DNA from: SFFI01 sp964398655
GTDB lineage: Bacteria > Bacillota > Clostridia > Saccharofermentanales > DTU023
DNA length: 53,160 nucleotides
Assembly: GCA_964398655.1 (NCBI GenBank)
Contig: CAYNNG010000011.1
Span: 1 to 53,160, forward strand
Direction of reading: 5' to 3'
The notes below the pieces were generated by a model. The model saw only the letters and a list, made by a program, of their open reading frames with translations. It had not been told where the DNA came from and did no database searches. Shown here piece by piece: positions 7,668 to 15,602 of this stretch; within the stretch, counting starts at the first letter, position 1, and each line of letters starts with the position of its first letter. The position numbers and the translations under genes are program-made.

Positions 7668-8595
7668 ACATCTTCAAGGTCCCACCAGCCCCAGCTCAGA
7701 AAATTCCAGCTCAGACCGCTTCTCAGCGCAGGCCTCAAGTAGGCCTCAGGCCAGGGCCCTCATGATCCTGGGCACGGCCTCTTCGGTAGGCAAGTCCGCC
7801 CTGGCTACGGGACTTTGCCGGCTCCTCACCCAGGAGGGCTACCGGGTGAGGCCCTTCAAGTCGCAAAATATGTCGCGGGAATACTACAGCCTGCCAGATG
7901 GCGGCCGGCTGGCCACGGCCCAGGCCCTCATGGCTGAGGCTTGCCGGACAGACTTGCAGCCGGAGATGAATCCTATCCTTCTGGTCCCACGCAGCGATAC
8001 GGGCTCCAATGTTTACGTACTGGGGCAGTATTGGCAAAGCCTGGCTGCCAAAGATTATTACCAGGTCAAAAGCCAGCTCTGGCCCACCGTGCAGGAGGCT
8101 TACCATAAGCTGGCCGCGGAAGCTGATATGATCGTGGTGGAGGGGGCCGGCAGTCCGGCCGAAATCAACCTGCGCCAGGACGACTTCGTCAATTTAGGTC
8201 TGGCCCAACGTTTAAACCTACCCTGCCTGCTCGTAGGAGATATCGACCGTGGCGGCGTCTTTGCCTCTCTCTATGGCACTTTGGCCCTGTGTAAAGACCA
8301 GGGCGGCGACCACATCAAGGGCCTGGTAATAAATAAGTTTCGGGGTGACCCCAGCATCTTAAAGCCGGGCCTAGTTGAATTTGAGCAGCTGACCGGCCTG
8401 CCTATCCTGGGCACCCTGCCCTACCTGCCCGATTTACAGCTGGACGCCGAAGACTCCCTGTCCGAGCAGGCAGGGCATTACAGCCGCAACCAGCGCGAAG
8501 CTTCCTACGACCGTCTGGCCGACAACCTGCGCCAGCACCTGGACTTGGACGCCCTAATGCAGATGGTTAATTCTTATCATGAAGAGCATGCATGA
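7660..8595 (+). CDS. cbiP: Cobyric acid synthase lacking its glutamine amidotransferase domain (CbiP/CobQ)
   Basis: 311 residues; the family is normally about 490-510. Residues 30-255 form the dethiobiotin-synthetase-like ATP domain: P-loop 'ILGTASSVGKSALATGLCR', 'RPFKSQNMS', 'MNPILLVPRSDTGSNVYV', 'IVVEGAGSPAEINLR', 'LLVGDIDRGGVFASLYGT' and 'VINKFRGDPSILKPGL'. After 'DAEDSLSEQAGHYS' the protein jumps to 'YDRLADNLRQHLDLDALMQ', which resembles the extreme C-terminal tail of family members. The roughly 190-residue class I glutamine amidotransferase domain is therefore absent from the middle. CbiP normally amidates four side chains of the corrin ring with glutamine-derived ammonia. The frame is intact and overlaps cobD by 8 bp. 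It may use free ammonia, need a partner glutaminase, or be decaying. Confidence 0.8.
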   Translation: MPKHLQGPTSPSSENSSSDRFSAQASSRPQARALMILGTASSVGKSALATGLCRLLTQEGYRVRPFKSQNMSREYYSLPDGGRLATAQALMAEACRTDLQPEMNPILLVPRSDTGSNVYVLGQYWQSLAAKDYYQVKSQLWPTVQEAYHKLAAEADMIVVEGAGSPAEINLRQDDFVNLGLAQRLNLPCLLVGDIDRGGVFASLYGTLALCKDQGGDHIKGLVINKFRGDPSILKPGLVEFEQLTGLPILGTLPYLPDLQLDAEDSLSEQAGHYSRNQREASYDRLADNLRQHLDLDALMQMVNSYHEEHA

Positions 8596-8626
8596 TAGCG
8601 TGAAGGTCCGCACCCCCAAGCTTGGA

Positions 8627-8668
8627 TTAGCGGAGTGAAAAATGGGCAAGTCAGAAACGCTCCGCTAA
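8627..8668. terminator. Hairpin between convergent cbiP and the ABC ATPase gene
   Basis: TTAGCGGAG pairs with CTCCGCTAA (9 bp) across a 24-nt loop, midway between the two converging genes. There is no T tract, so termination function is uncertain. Confidence 0.35.
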
Positions 8669-8707
8669 GTATCACCCGGTCCGTGACGACTGACTTTGCA
8701 CTTGTGC

Positions 8708-9451
8708 CTAGAGCTGACGGTCCTTATAACCCCGCAGGAAGTCTGCGGTGCGCGGAGACTGAGGCTGGTCGAAAACCGCCTCGGGCGGGCCCTGCTCAAG
8801 AATTTTCCCTTGGTCTAAGAAGATCACCTGATCAGACACCTCCCTGGCAAAACCCATCTCGTGGGTAACTAGAACCATAGTCATACTGCCGTGGGCCAAA
8901 GACCGGATGAGGTCCAAGATTTCCGTGGTCCGCTCGGGGTCCAAGGAGGAAGTCGGTTCGTCCAAGAGGATCACCTCCGGCTCCACCGCTAAAGCCCGGG
9001 CGATGCCCACCCGCTGCTGCTGGCCGCCGGACAGTTGGCGGGGGTAATAGTCCAGACGGTCGGACATGCCAACCCGTTCCAACTGGGCCGCCGCCAGGTC
9101 GGCCGCGGCTTTTGTATCCAGCTTTTTTACGGTTAAGAGGTGCTCCATGACATTTTCCAGGGCTGTCTTGTGGGAGAAGAGAGCGTAGTTCTGGAAGACC
9201 ATGGCGGTCTTGCGGCGGAGTTCCAGAATCTTGGCAGGTGTAATTTGGGCGACGTCTTCCCGGCTGTCGCCTAGGGTGATAAGGCCCTGGTCGGCAGGCT
9301 CAAGGAAGTTAATCGTGCGCAGGAGGGTTGACTTACCCGAACCGCTGGGTCCAATGATCGTCAGGACTTGGCCTGTTTCTACCTGTAAATTAATCTGATC
9401 CAAAACCAGGTTGGACCCAAAGGCCTTCGACCAATTTTCCAGCTTCAGCAT
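8708..9451 (-). CDS. Polar amino-acid ABC transporter ATP-binding protein
   Basis: 247 residues from ATG 9451 (MLKLENWSKAFG), preceded by AGAGGGG at suitable spacing. The longer frame to 9604 only reads through the 36-bp tandem repeat and overlaps the permease gene. Walker A is 'GPSGSGKSTLLRTINFLE', the Q-loop 'AMVFQNYALFSHKTALENV', the signature 'LSGGQQQRVGIARAL', Walker B 'VILLDEPTSSLDPE' and the H-loop 'LVTHEMGFAREV'. The sequence pattern is GlnQ/ArtM-like. It energises the fused binding-protein/permease encoded just upstream and is the last gene of a minus-strand operon starting at 14790. Confidence 0.93.
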   Translation of the reverse strand: MLKLENWSKAFGSNLVLDQINLQVETGQVLTIIGPSGSGKSTLLRTINFLEPADQGLITLGDSREDVAQITPAKILELRRKTAMVFQNYALFSHKTALENVMEHLLTVKKLDTKAAADLAAAQLERVGMSDRLDYYPRQLSGGQQQRVGIARALAVEPEVILLDEPTSSLDPERTTEILDLIRSLAHGSMTMVLVTHEMGFAREVSDQVIFLDQGKILEQGPPEAVFDQPQSPRTADFLRGYKDRQL

Positions 9452-9471
9452 CAGCAGTCCCCTCTCTCTAG

Positions 9472-9550
9472 TTTCAGCCTGACCGACCCTCCGCTCCAAT
9501 CTCGCAGTATCAGCCTGGCCGGCCCTTCGCTCCAATCTCGCGGTTTCAGC
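9472..9550. repeat. 36-bp tandem repeat between permease and ATPase genes
   Basis: Units 9472-9507 and 9508-9543 match with few substitutions and a partial third copy starts at 9544. It sits in the spacer between the permease stop and the ATPase ribosome site. In the reading frame open there it would encode repeated TARLERR-GQA units, and 36 bp keeps that frame, which explains the spuriously long ATPase ORF. Confidence 0.8.
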
Positions 9551-9551
9551 A

Positions 9552-11246
9552 TTAGTGATCCTCCCCGGCCACCTGGGCCTCCAGCGGCTGATTGTGGTCG
9601 ACATTCAGACGCTTCTCCAAGTAATGTACCAGGCGCTCAATACCCAGGCAGAGCAGCCAGTAAATGAGGGATACGGCAATATAGGATTCAAAGAAGCGGA
9701 GGTTGGCCCCCGCGATAATCCTGGCCTGGCCCATGATATCCACCACGGTCACCGTAAAGGCTAGAGACGTGCCCTTCAGGAGAGAAATCAGGGAGTTGCC
9801 CAGGTTGGGCACGGCGTTAATGAGGGCGGTGGGCAGGATAATCCGGCGCAGGGTCTGCCCCTCGGTGAGGCCCAGGGATTTGGCGGCCTCTACCTCGCTG
9901 GCCGGCACGGAAAGGATGGCAGCCCGGATGGTCTCTGAGTTGAAGGCAGCCTGGTTGAGGCCCAGCGCAATAAAGGCGTAAACCAGGGCCGGGAGGCCTT
10001 TGACGTCATAGCTGGCATTGAGGCTGCGCAGGAAGATGGGCAGGCCGTAGTAGGCCAGGAAGAGCTGGACAATTTGCGGGGTTCCCCGGAGATAGGAGAC
10101 TAAAAAGACCGTAATCTGCTTGAGCACGGGGATATTTTTCAGCTTAATCCAGGCCCATAAGAGGCCCAGGGCCAGACCAATCACGGCCGCCACCAGGGTC
10201 AAGCAGAGAGTGATGGGCAGCTTGGCCAGGATCCGGGGCAGGAAGTGGTAGATCAGGGCAGGGGCAAAGAGTTGACCCTGGGTTTGATCCAGGGCAGTTG
10301 AGAGTTGAGAATCCTGACCCAAGAGCTTGGCTTCCCAGGCGTCATTTTTGTCGATAATTTCCTGGCTCATGACGCTGTCGTCCTGGCCCGTATATTTCAA
10401 GGAAATGGCCTGAAGGGTCCCGTCCTCCCGCATTTCAGCCAGGAGGGCATCCATCTCCTTGCGCAAGTCCAAATTATTCCAGGAGTAAATGAAGTAGGAG
10501 CCAGGCGGGCGGATGGCCTCCTCGTCCGCGATGGGGTGGGCCTTGAGCTGGATGCCATAGGTCTCCTCCACATCTTTCAGGTAGGTCGTCGCGTAAATGG
10601 TCGCGTCAATCCGGCCGTTGTAGACGTCCTGGATGAGGCCTGAGGGATCGGAATCCTGGTAAACAATTTGTACGGCCTGGTCGGGGTTATCTTGGTTCCA
10701 CTTTTCCAGAAACATGGACTGGGGGGAAGCCGGAACTACGCCCAGAGACTTGCCCGCCAGGTCGGCCAAAGTAAGACCGTCGGGCTGGCTAGTTTGGGTT
10801 ATCAGGACATTGTGCGTGACAATATAAGGGTAGCGGGAAAATAAAAATTTGGACCGGCGGTCCGCGTTTTCACCCAAGTTATTCATGACTAGGTCGAACT
10901 TCCCTGCGTCCAGGCCTGCAAAAAGCGAAGCAAATTCTGTAATTTCGTATTCAAAATGCAGGTGGGGGGCCCGGCGTTCCATCTCCGCGATCACCGCGGC
11001 CTCATAGCCGTCCAGCTCGCCTTGTTCGTTGAAATAATCCAGAGGCTTGGTCTGGCCGCTAGTTCCAATCACATAGGTTCGCACAGGCGGATCAGCTGAC
11101 CCGGCAGCCTCCGCTGCCTCGACCGTCCCACAGGGCGCTGTTAGGCTCCACAAAAGGCAAAATAGGGTCAAGCTCAGGAAAAATTTAGGGCTAGCGCTGC
11201 GCAGGCGCGTTCGCGCAAATTTTCGTGCAAATTTAGCTTTAAGCAT
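9552..11246 (-). CDS. Amino-acid ABC transporter: substrate-binding domain fused to permease
   Basis: 564 residues. Residues 1-45 are a basic start plus signal segment ('FFLSLTLFCLLWSLTA'). About 55-300 are a family-3 solute-binding domain: 'GTSGQTKPLDYFNEQGELDGYE', 'DLVMNNLGENADRR', 'GRIDATIYATTYL'. About 330-545 are an inner-membrane permease with the EAA loop 'EVEAAKSLGLTEGQTLRRIILPTALINAVPNLGN'. The architecture resembles lactococcal GlnP, where the receptor is tethered to the channel. The substrate is probably a polar amino acid, identity unknown. The start follows AGAGAGG located inside the end of cbiA, 6 bp downstream of its stop. Confidence 0.92.
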   Translation of the reverse strand: MLKAKFARKFARTRLRSASPKFFLSLTLFCLLWSLTAPCGTVEAAEAAGSADPPVRTYVIGTSGQTKPLDYFNEQGELDGYEAAVIAEMERRAPHLHFEYEITEFASLFAGLDAGKFDLVMNNLGENADRRSKFLFSRYPYIVTHNVLITQTSQPDGLTLADLAGKSLGVVPASPQSMFLEKWNQDNPDQAVQIVYQDSDPSGLIQDVYNGRIDATIYATTYLKDVEETYGIQLKAHPIADEEAIRPPGSYFIYSWNNLDLRKEMDALLAEMREDGTLQAISLKYTGQDDSVMSQEIIDKNDAWEAKLLGQDSQLSTALDQTQGQLFAPALIYHFLPRILAKLPITLCLTLVAAVIGLALGLLWAWIKLKNIPVLKQITVFLVSYLRGTPQIVQLFLAYYGLPIFLRSLNASYDVKGLPALVYAFIALGLNQAAFNSETIRAAILSVPASEVEAAKSLGLTEGQTLRRIILPTALINAVPNLGNSLISLLKGTSLAFTVTVVDIMGQARIIAGANLRFFESYIAVSLIYWLLCLGIERLVHYLEKRLNVDHNQPLEAQVAGEDH

Positions 11247-11252
11247 GCAAAG

Positions 11253-12602
11253 CTACCTCTCTTCGCAAGTTACCGACCCGGTCCGGGCCAACTGGTAAAA
11301 CCGCCTGGCAACTTGGGGATAGGCAGGCAAATAGAGCTGGGCGAAACTTGCCCAGAGCCTGTCTCCCGCCCAGCCAGCTCCGGGCAGAATGTCGCCGGAA
11401 AGTTTGTGCCGCTCCAAGTCTAGGCCTGGCTCACTTGCCTGGTAGTAGTGAAATTCATGGCATTTGAGGCTGTCCCCAGCCGGACAGAGGGGGTTAGGTC
11501 TCAGGGCTTTAAGGCTGGCGTAGCCAAAATTTTGCAAGCGGTCGGCCACTGCTACTTCCGCCTGGAGATAGCCAACCATGGGCTGACCACATAAACTCTG
11601 GCAAAGATAGGCCGCCCCCGCCTGTTCGGCCCAGCAGGGCAGACCTCGACTTAAGGCCTGGTAAATTTGCTGGTGCAGGGTCTGGTTAGCCGCCAATTCT
11701 GCGGCAAAATCCTCCGGGCAGCCACCAGGCAAGTAGAGGGCCGCGGTGCCTTCCGGCAGGGCCCTACTTTCTAGGGGGCTGAAATATTGCAGCTGGAAAC
11801 CTGCTTCTTTTAAGATTTGGATATTCTCCGGATAAATTTTTTCAAAGGCCAGGTCCCGGGCCACAGCCAGGACACAGACCTGGTCAATCCTAGGTCCTAC
11901 TTCTTTCGGAAGATAGGCTTCCAGGCTGGGGGCCTGGTCGGCCAAGGCCAAGAGCTTATCCAAGTCTAAATAGTTTTCCGCCAGCTGGCCCAGGCGGCTA
12001 ATCTGTCCTGCTAAGGCTGTCTTATCGTCCCGCAAGTCCAGGCCCAAGCCTCCGGCCTGGATAAAGTTTTCCGCGTCATAGGGCAGGACGCCCAGGCTCT
12101 CCAAGCCTTGGCGGGCCGCAAAGTCCGCTAGCTGGGCGGCTAAACGAGGTGAGGCTTGGTTGAAAATGACCCCCTGGATTTGGCTGTCTGGCCGAAAGTT
12201 CTTATAGCCGGAGATCAGGGCTTGCAGAGATTGGTAAATCCCACGGGCGGGCACCACCAAGACCACGGGCGTCTGGGTTTGCACGGACAGTTGGTAGGTG
12301 GAATACAGGCCCTCCGGGCCCACGCCGTCGTAATAGCCCATCACTCCCTCAATGAGGGTCAGCCGGCTGCTCTCGCTGGCCAGGGCGGCGCACAGAGTCT
12401 CTTGGTCCAGAAAGTAGGAGTCTAAGTTGCGGGAATTTATGCCCAAGACCTCCCGATGAAACTGGGGGTCTACATAGTCCGGTCCGCATTTCGCGGCCGC
12501 TAAGTCCAAACCACGGGCCTTTAAGGCCGCCAGCAAGGCCAGAGTGACCGTAGTTTTACCCGCCCCAGACCAGGGCCCGGCAATTAACACACGCGCGTTC
12601 AT
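11253..12602 (-). CDS. cbiA: Cobyrinate a,c-diamide synthase with degenerate glutaminase site
   Basis: 449 residues, full family length. N-terminal ATP domain: P-loop 'GPWSGAGKTTVT', 'AAKCGPDYVDPQFH', 'LIEGVMGYYDGVG'. C-terminal GATase_3 domain: 'LAVARDLAFEKIYPENIQIL', 'FSPLESRALPEGTAALYLPGG'. CbiA amidates the a and c carboxylates of cobyrinic acid using ATP and glutamine. The nucleophile motif, normally A-E-C-G-G, reads WAEQAGAAYL, so Cys is replaced by Gln. The C-terminal S-Y-x-H-x-H motif appears as 'WASFAQLYL' with both His lost. 'HEFHYYQ' is kept. The ATP site looks intact, so ammonia-dependent amidation is possible while glutamine use is not expected. The start overlaps the upstream U32 stop by 4 bp (ATGA). 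Confidence 0.88.
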   Translation of the reverse strand: MNARVLIAGPWSGAGKTTVTLALLAALKARGLDLAAAKCGPDYVDPQFHREVLGINSRNLDSYFLDQETLCAALASESSRLTLIEGVMGYYDGVGPEGLYSTYQLSVQTQTPVVLVVPARGIYQSLQALISGYKNFRPDSQIQGVIFNQASPRLAAQLADFAARQGLESLGVLPYDAENFIQAGGLGLDLRDDKTALAGQISRLGQLAENYLDLDKLLALADQAPSLEAYLPKEVGPRIDQVCVLAVARDLAFEKIYPENIQILKEAGFQLQYFSPLESRALPEGTAALYLPGGCPEDFAAELAANQTLHQQIYQALSRGLPCWAEQAGAAYLCQSLCGQPMVGYLQAEVAVADRLQNFGYASLKALRPNPLCPAGDSLKCHEFHYYQASEPGLDLERHKLSGDILPGAGWAGDRLWASFAQLYLPAYPQVARRFYQLARTGSVTCEER

Positions 12603-13858
12603 ACCATCTCCCCTTTATGGACCAGACGAACCAGGTCATGGGCCCGGACCGACTGGTCAACCGGCAGGCGCAGGGTCATGAGGGGGTGGGGACAGGACTC
12701 AATACGGTCCCCCTCCGCATTCTCCAGCCAGGCCACGGTTTGGCGGAAAATCCGCAGGCCAGGACCGTAAAATTCTAAGCAGTCACCCACGGCAAATTTG
12801 TTACGCTGCTCCAGGGTCGCGATCCCCGTCGCTGGATCATAGGCCAGGACCTGGCCCACGAAGGTCACCCCTGGATCAACCTGGCCCTGCTGGGCAAACT
12901 GGGCTTCCGGACCGGGCTGGCCATAATAAAAGCCCGTAGAAAGCTCGCGCTGGGCAGCCTTGCAGAGCTCCTCCCGCCATGCAGGCTTTACCTGGTAGTT
13001 TTCAGGATCTGCATAGTAAGCATCCAAGGCCGTCCGATAGACATTGGCCACGGTAGACACGTAATGGATGGACTTCATCCGGCCCTCCACCTTGAGGCTG
13101 TTGAGTCCGGAATTAACCAGGTCGGGGATGTGGTCCATCATGCAGAGGTCGGCCGCGCTCATAGAAAAGGCCGTGGCGGTGTCGCCCTTAGGCCCCGGCC
13201 CACCCAGCTTCTGGTACTGATGGGCTTCATCTTCCGTCCAGACCTCATAGAACCAGCGGCAGGGCTGGGCACAGCCACCGCGGTTGGCATCGCGGTGGCA
13301 GATGTGGTTAGACAGGACGCAGCGGCCAGAATAGCTCACGCACATGGCCCCATGCAGAAAGGCCTCCAACTGGATCGAGCTGTGGGCCTTCATTTCCCGG
13401 ATTTCCGCCAGGGAGACTTCGCGGCCTAACACCACACGCTCCAGGCCCTGGTCGGCCCAAAAATTCAAAGCAGCATAGTTCAGGGCGGAGGCTTGGGTAG
13501 AAAGATGAATTGGCAGCTGAGGAGCCGCCTGCTGGCAGAGCACCATGAGGCCGGGATCGGAGATTAACACGGCATCCACACCCAGAGCTTCCAGGCTGCG
13601 GAAAAATTCTTCAATCCCCGCCTCATCCCCTTCATGGGGCACCATATTGGCCACCACGTAGACTTTAGCCTGGTGCTGGTGGGCAAAGCGAACCGCCTCC
13701 CACATTTCCTCCGGGCTAAAGTTACCCGCTCGGGTGCGCAGGCCATAGTTCATGCCGGCGATATAGCAGGCATCCGCCCCATAGTGAATGGCAATTTTCA
13801 GCTTTTCCAGGCTGCCCCCGGGGCAGAGGAGTTCAGGTTTGGGAGGTAATTTCAGCAT
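12599..13858 (-). CDS. U32 family protein, TrhP2/YrrO-like (tRNA 5-hydroxyuridine pathway)
   Basis: 419 residues from ATG 13858 (MLKLPPKPELLCPGG), 5 bp after the stop of the preceding paralogue. The peptidase U32 signature is clear: 'LEAFLHGAMCVSYSGRCVLS' followed by 'CHRDANRGGCAQPCRWFY', whose Cys residues can hold an iron-sulfur cluster. Other marks are 'IHYGADACYIAGMNYGLRTR', 'LGREVSLAEI' and 'LKVEGRMKSIHYVSTVANVYR'. A C-terminal beta domain follows. Length and pairing match B. subtilis YrrO next to YrrN, which hydroxylate wobble uridine in tRNAs; older annotation is 'collagenase-like protease'. It is co-transcribed with cbiA. Confidence 0.85.
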   Translation of the reverse strand: MLKLPPKPELLCPGGSLEKLKIAIHYGADACYIAGMNYGLRTRAGNFSPEEMWEAVRFAHQHQAKVYVVANMVPHEGDEAGIEEFFRSLEALGVDAVLISDPGLMVLCQQAAPQLPIHLSTQASALNYAALNFWADQGLERVVLGREVSLAEIREMKAHSSIQLEAFLHGAMCVSYSGRCVLSNHICHRDANRGGCAQPCRWFYEVWTEDEAHQYQKLGGPGPKGDTATAFSMSAADLCMMDHIPDLVNSGLNSLKVEGRMKSIHYVSTVANVYRTALDAYYADPENYQVKPAWREELCKAAQRELSTGFYYGQPGPEAQFAQQGQVDPGVTFVGQVLAYDPATGIATLEQRNKFAVGDCLEFYGPGLRIFRQTVAWLENAEGDRIESCPHPLMTLRLPVDQSVRAHDLVRLVHKGEMV

Positions 13859-13863
13859 AGGCA

Positions 13864-14790
13864 CTAGGAGATATCTTGAGGATCTAAAGGGAAAAAGCCC
13901 AGGCCCAGCGGCCGCTGGGCCGGATGCAAGGCGTGGATCTGATTGTCTAATTCTTCCGCTAACTCGGTGGTCCACTGGCCCTGCTCCAAGGCAGTGGCTG
14001 CCTGGCGGTACAGGGCCACCACGGCCAGATACTGGTCAGGCTTTAGAAAGAGGCTGTTAAGGCTCCAAGTATAGATCCCCAGCTGGACCAGCTGGTCCAA
14101 AACTGGCAGTAAGTTTAAATCTTCCGCGTGGAAGATATGGGCGCCGGACGCGTCTTCATAAAGAGGATATTTCACCTCCGGCTTGGCTGGTTCGGAGATG
14201 TAGAGTGGGCGGTCACAACCAGCTTCCAAGTCCTTGAGCCCGCTATGCCGGCCATAGTTGCTCACATAAGGCCGTAAAGAATGCTGGAGGCCTACTGCCC
14301 CATAGACTTGCAGGCAGGCGGGGTTGGTCAGCTGGGGCACCAGCTTTGCCAGCTCCGCCGCGGGCAGCTCGTTGGATAGCAAAGCTCCTACCGCCCCCTG
14401 CTTAGCCCAAAAATTCAAACTGCCCGCAGAGGTGTTGAGAGTCTGGGGATCCCAAATTATCGGCAACTGAATGTCCATCTCCCGCATAACTTGGATAAAG
14501 CCAGGATCCCCTGTTTGCACAGCATCCACCTGTATTTCCTGTAAGAAGGACAAGTAGTCACGCAAGACTTCAATCTGGGCGTTATGCAAGAGGCCATTCA
14601 CGGCGATCACGGCCTTTTTCCCCCGTTCCTGGGCCAGGGCTACCAGCCGGACCTGGTCCGCCCGGCTAAAGGAGGCCGGCATCCGGATAGACAAGCCAGC
14701 TTCGCCCACGACCAACACATCCGCATAAGCCAGCAGTTGGTCCGCCTGGACTAGAGATCGGGGATAAGTTAAAAGCCGAATTTTCTTCAT
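13864..14790 (-). CDS. U32 family protein, TrhP1/YrrN-like
   Basis: 308 residues, the size of B. subtilis YrrN (about 309). Motifs include 'YADVLVVGEAGLSIRMPASFS', 'KAVIAVNGLLHNAQI' and 'NTSAGSLNFWAKQGAVGALLSNELP'. Compared with the next gene it lacks the Cys-rich signature block, as expected of the shorter partner of the pair. It is the first gene of the minus-strand series that continues through trhP2, cbiA and the amino-acid ABC genes, all within 25 bp or overlapping except for the repeat spacer before the ATPase. The -10-like TACAAT lies 7 nt before the ATG, so the transcript could be nearly leaderless. Confidence 0.75.
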   Translation of the reverse strand: MKKIRLLTYPRSLVQADQLLAYADVLVVGEAGLSIRMPASFSRADQVRLVALAQERGKKAVIAVNGLLHNAQIEVLRDYLSFLQEIQVDAVQTGDPGFIQVMREMDIQLPIIWDPQTLNTSAGSLNFWAKQGAVGALLSNELPAAELAKLVPQLTNPACLQVYGAVGLQHSLRPYVSNYGRHSGLKDLEAGCDRPLYISEPAKPEVKYPLYEDASGAHIFHAEDLNLLPVLDQLVQLGIYTWSLNSLFLKPDQYLAVVALYRQAATALEQGQWTTELAEELDNQIHALHPAQRPLGLGFFPLDPQDIS

Positions 14791-14897
14791 GTCCCCTATT
14801 GTAACGGAAATCTGTAGGAAGCAAGCGCTGAGGCAGAAAACATACCGGCCTCAGCTGCACCTCTAGCTCGATTACTTAGGTAGCACGGACTCCTCAT

Positions 14898-15228
14898 CTT
14901 TCGGATTTCTTGTTTTCTCTGGCTTATCGGACTTCTCGGATTTCTCGTTTTCTCGGTTATTGGATTCCTTGGATTTCCCGGTTGTTCGGGGTCCTCGGTT
15001 NNNNNNNNNNNNNNNNNNNNNNNNNNNNNNNNNNNNNNNNNNNNNNNNNNNNNNNNNNNNNNNNNNNNNNNNNNNNNNNNNNNNNNNNNNNNNNNNNNNN
15101 CGTTTTCTCGGTTATTGGATTCCTTGGATTTCCCGGTTGTTCGGGGTCCTCGGTTCTCTCAGTTTTCGTGGTTTTTGGGTTCCTCGGTTCTCTCAGTTTT
15201 TGGATTCCTCGGACTTCTCGGTTGTTCG
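14898..15228. repeat. TTCTCGG-type minisatellite, contains an assembly gap
   Basis: A low-complexity array of short units around TCGGATTTCTC / TCGGTTNTTGG with no coding constraint. The 55 bp before the gap (14946-15000) are repeated exactly after it (15101-15155). An exact 55-bp overlap is what contig ends sharing one assembly k-mer would give, so the 100 N may be zero or several repeat units. Confidence 0.8.
15001..15100. other. Assembly gap (100 N) in minisatellite
   Basis: Flanked by identical 55-bp sequence on both sides. Confidence 0.95.
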
Positions 15229-15319
15229 GGCAATTTTGCAAGTAGTGGAAGGTGGTTTGAGGCCAAACCACCCATTAGTCGCAGAATTGCCCGAGCTAAC
15301 CACCCACTACTTGCATATC

Positions 15320-15470
15320 TGCACAGCGGCCCACCCGTTAGCTGAAATTTTGTCGGCGTAGCAGAGAAATCAAATTAACAGGACTCCCAGCTGCCCTCTA
15401 CTTGCACAGCGGCCCACCCGTTAGCTGAAATTTTGTCGGCGTAGCAGAGAAATCAAATTAACAGGACTCC
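15320..15470. repeat. 83-bp tandem duplication
   Basis: The 68-bp segment 15320-15387 (starts TGCACAGCGGCCCACC) recurs without visible change at 15403-15470, a period of 83 bp. The 15-bp junctions (CAGCTGCCCTCTACT and similar) also match partly. The identity suggests a recent duplication. No ORF is conserved across it. Confidence 0.9.
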
Positions 15471-15490
15471 AGCCCACCCTCTACTTGCGC

Positions 15491-15526
15491 CTAGTGATAG
15501 TAATTGATATCATTTAATATCACTAG
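15491..15526. promoter_or_regulatory. Inverted repeat upstream of the Fic gene
   Basis: Perfect 9-bp arms CTAGTGATA / TATCACTAG separated by 18 bp, with a TGATATCA palindrome in the middle, 77 bp upstream of the Fic start. This is the geometry of an operator for a dimeric repressor, or a hairpin in the leader. Confidence 0.45.
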
Positions 15527-15602
15527 CAGAAGTCCCTAGCAAAGGCCGGCCAGACAAGGCAAGTTAGAACAAGTTAGTAAATACAGGCAAGGAGGTCAGG
15601 CC

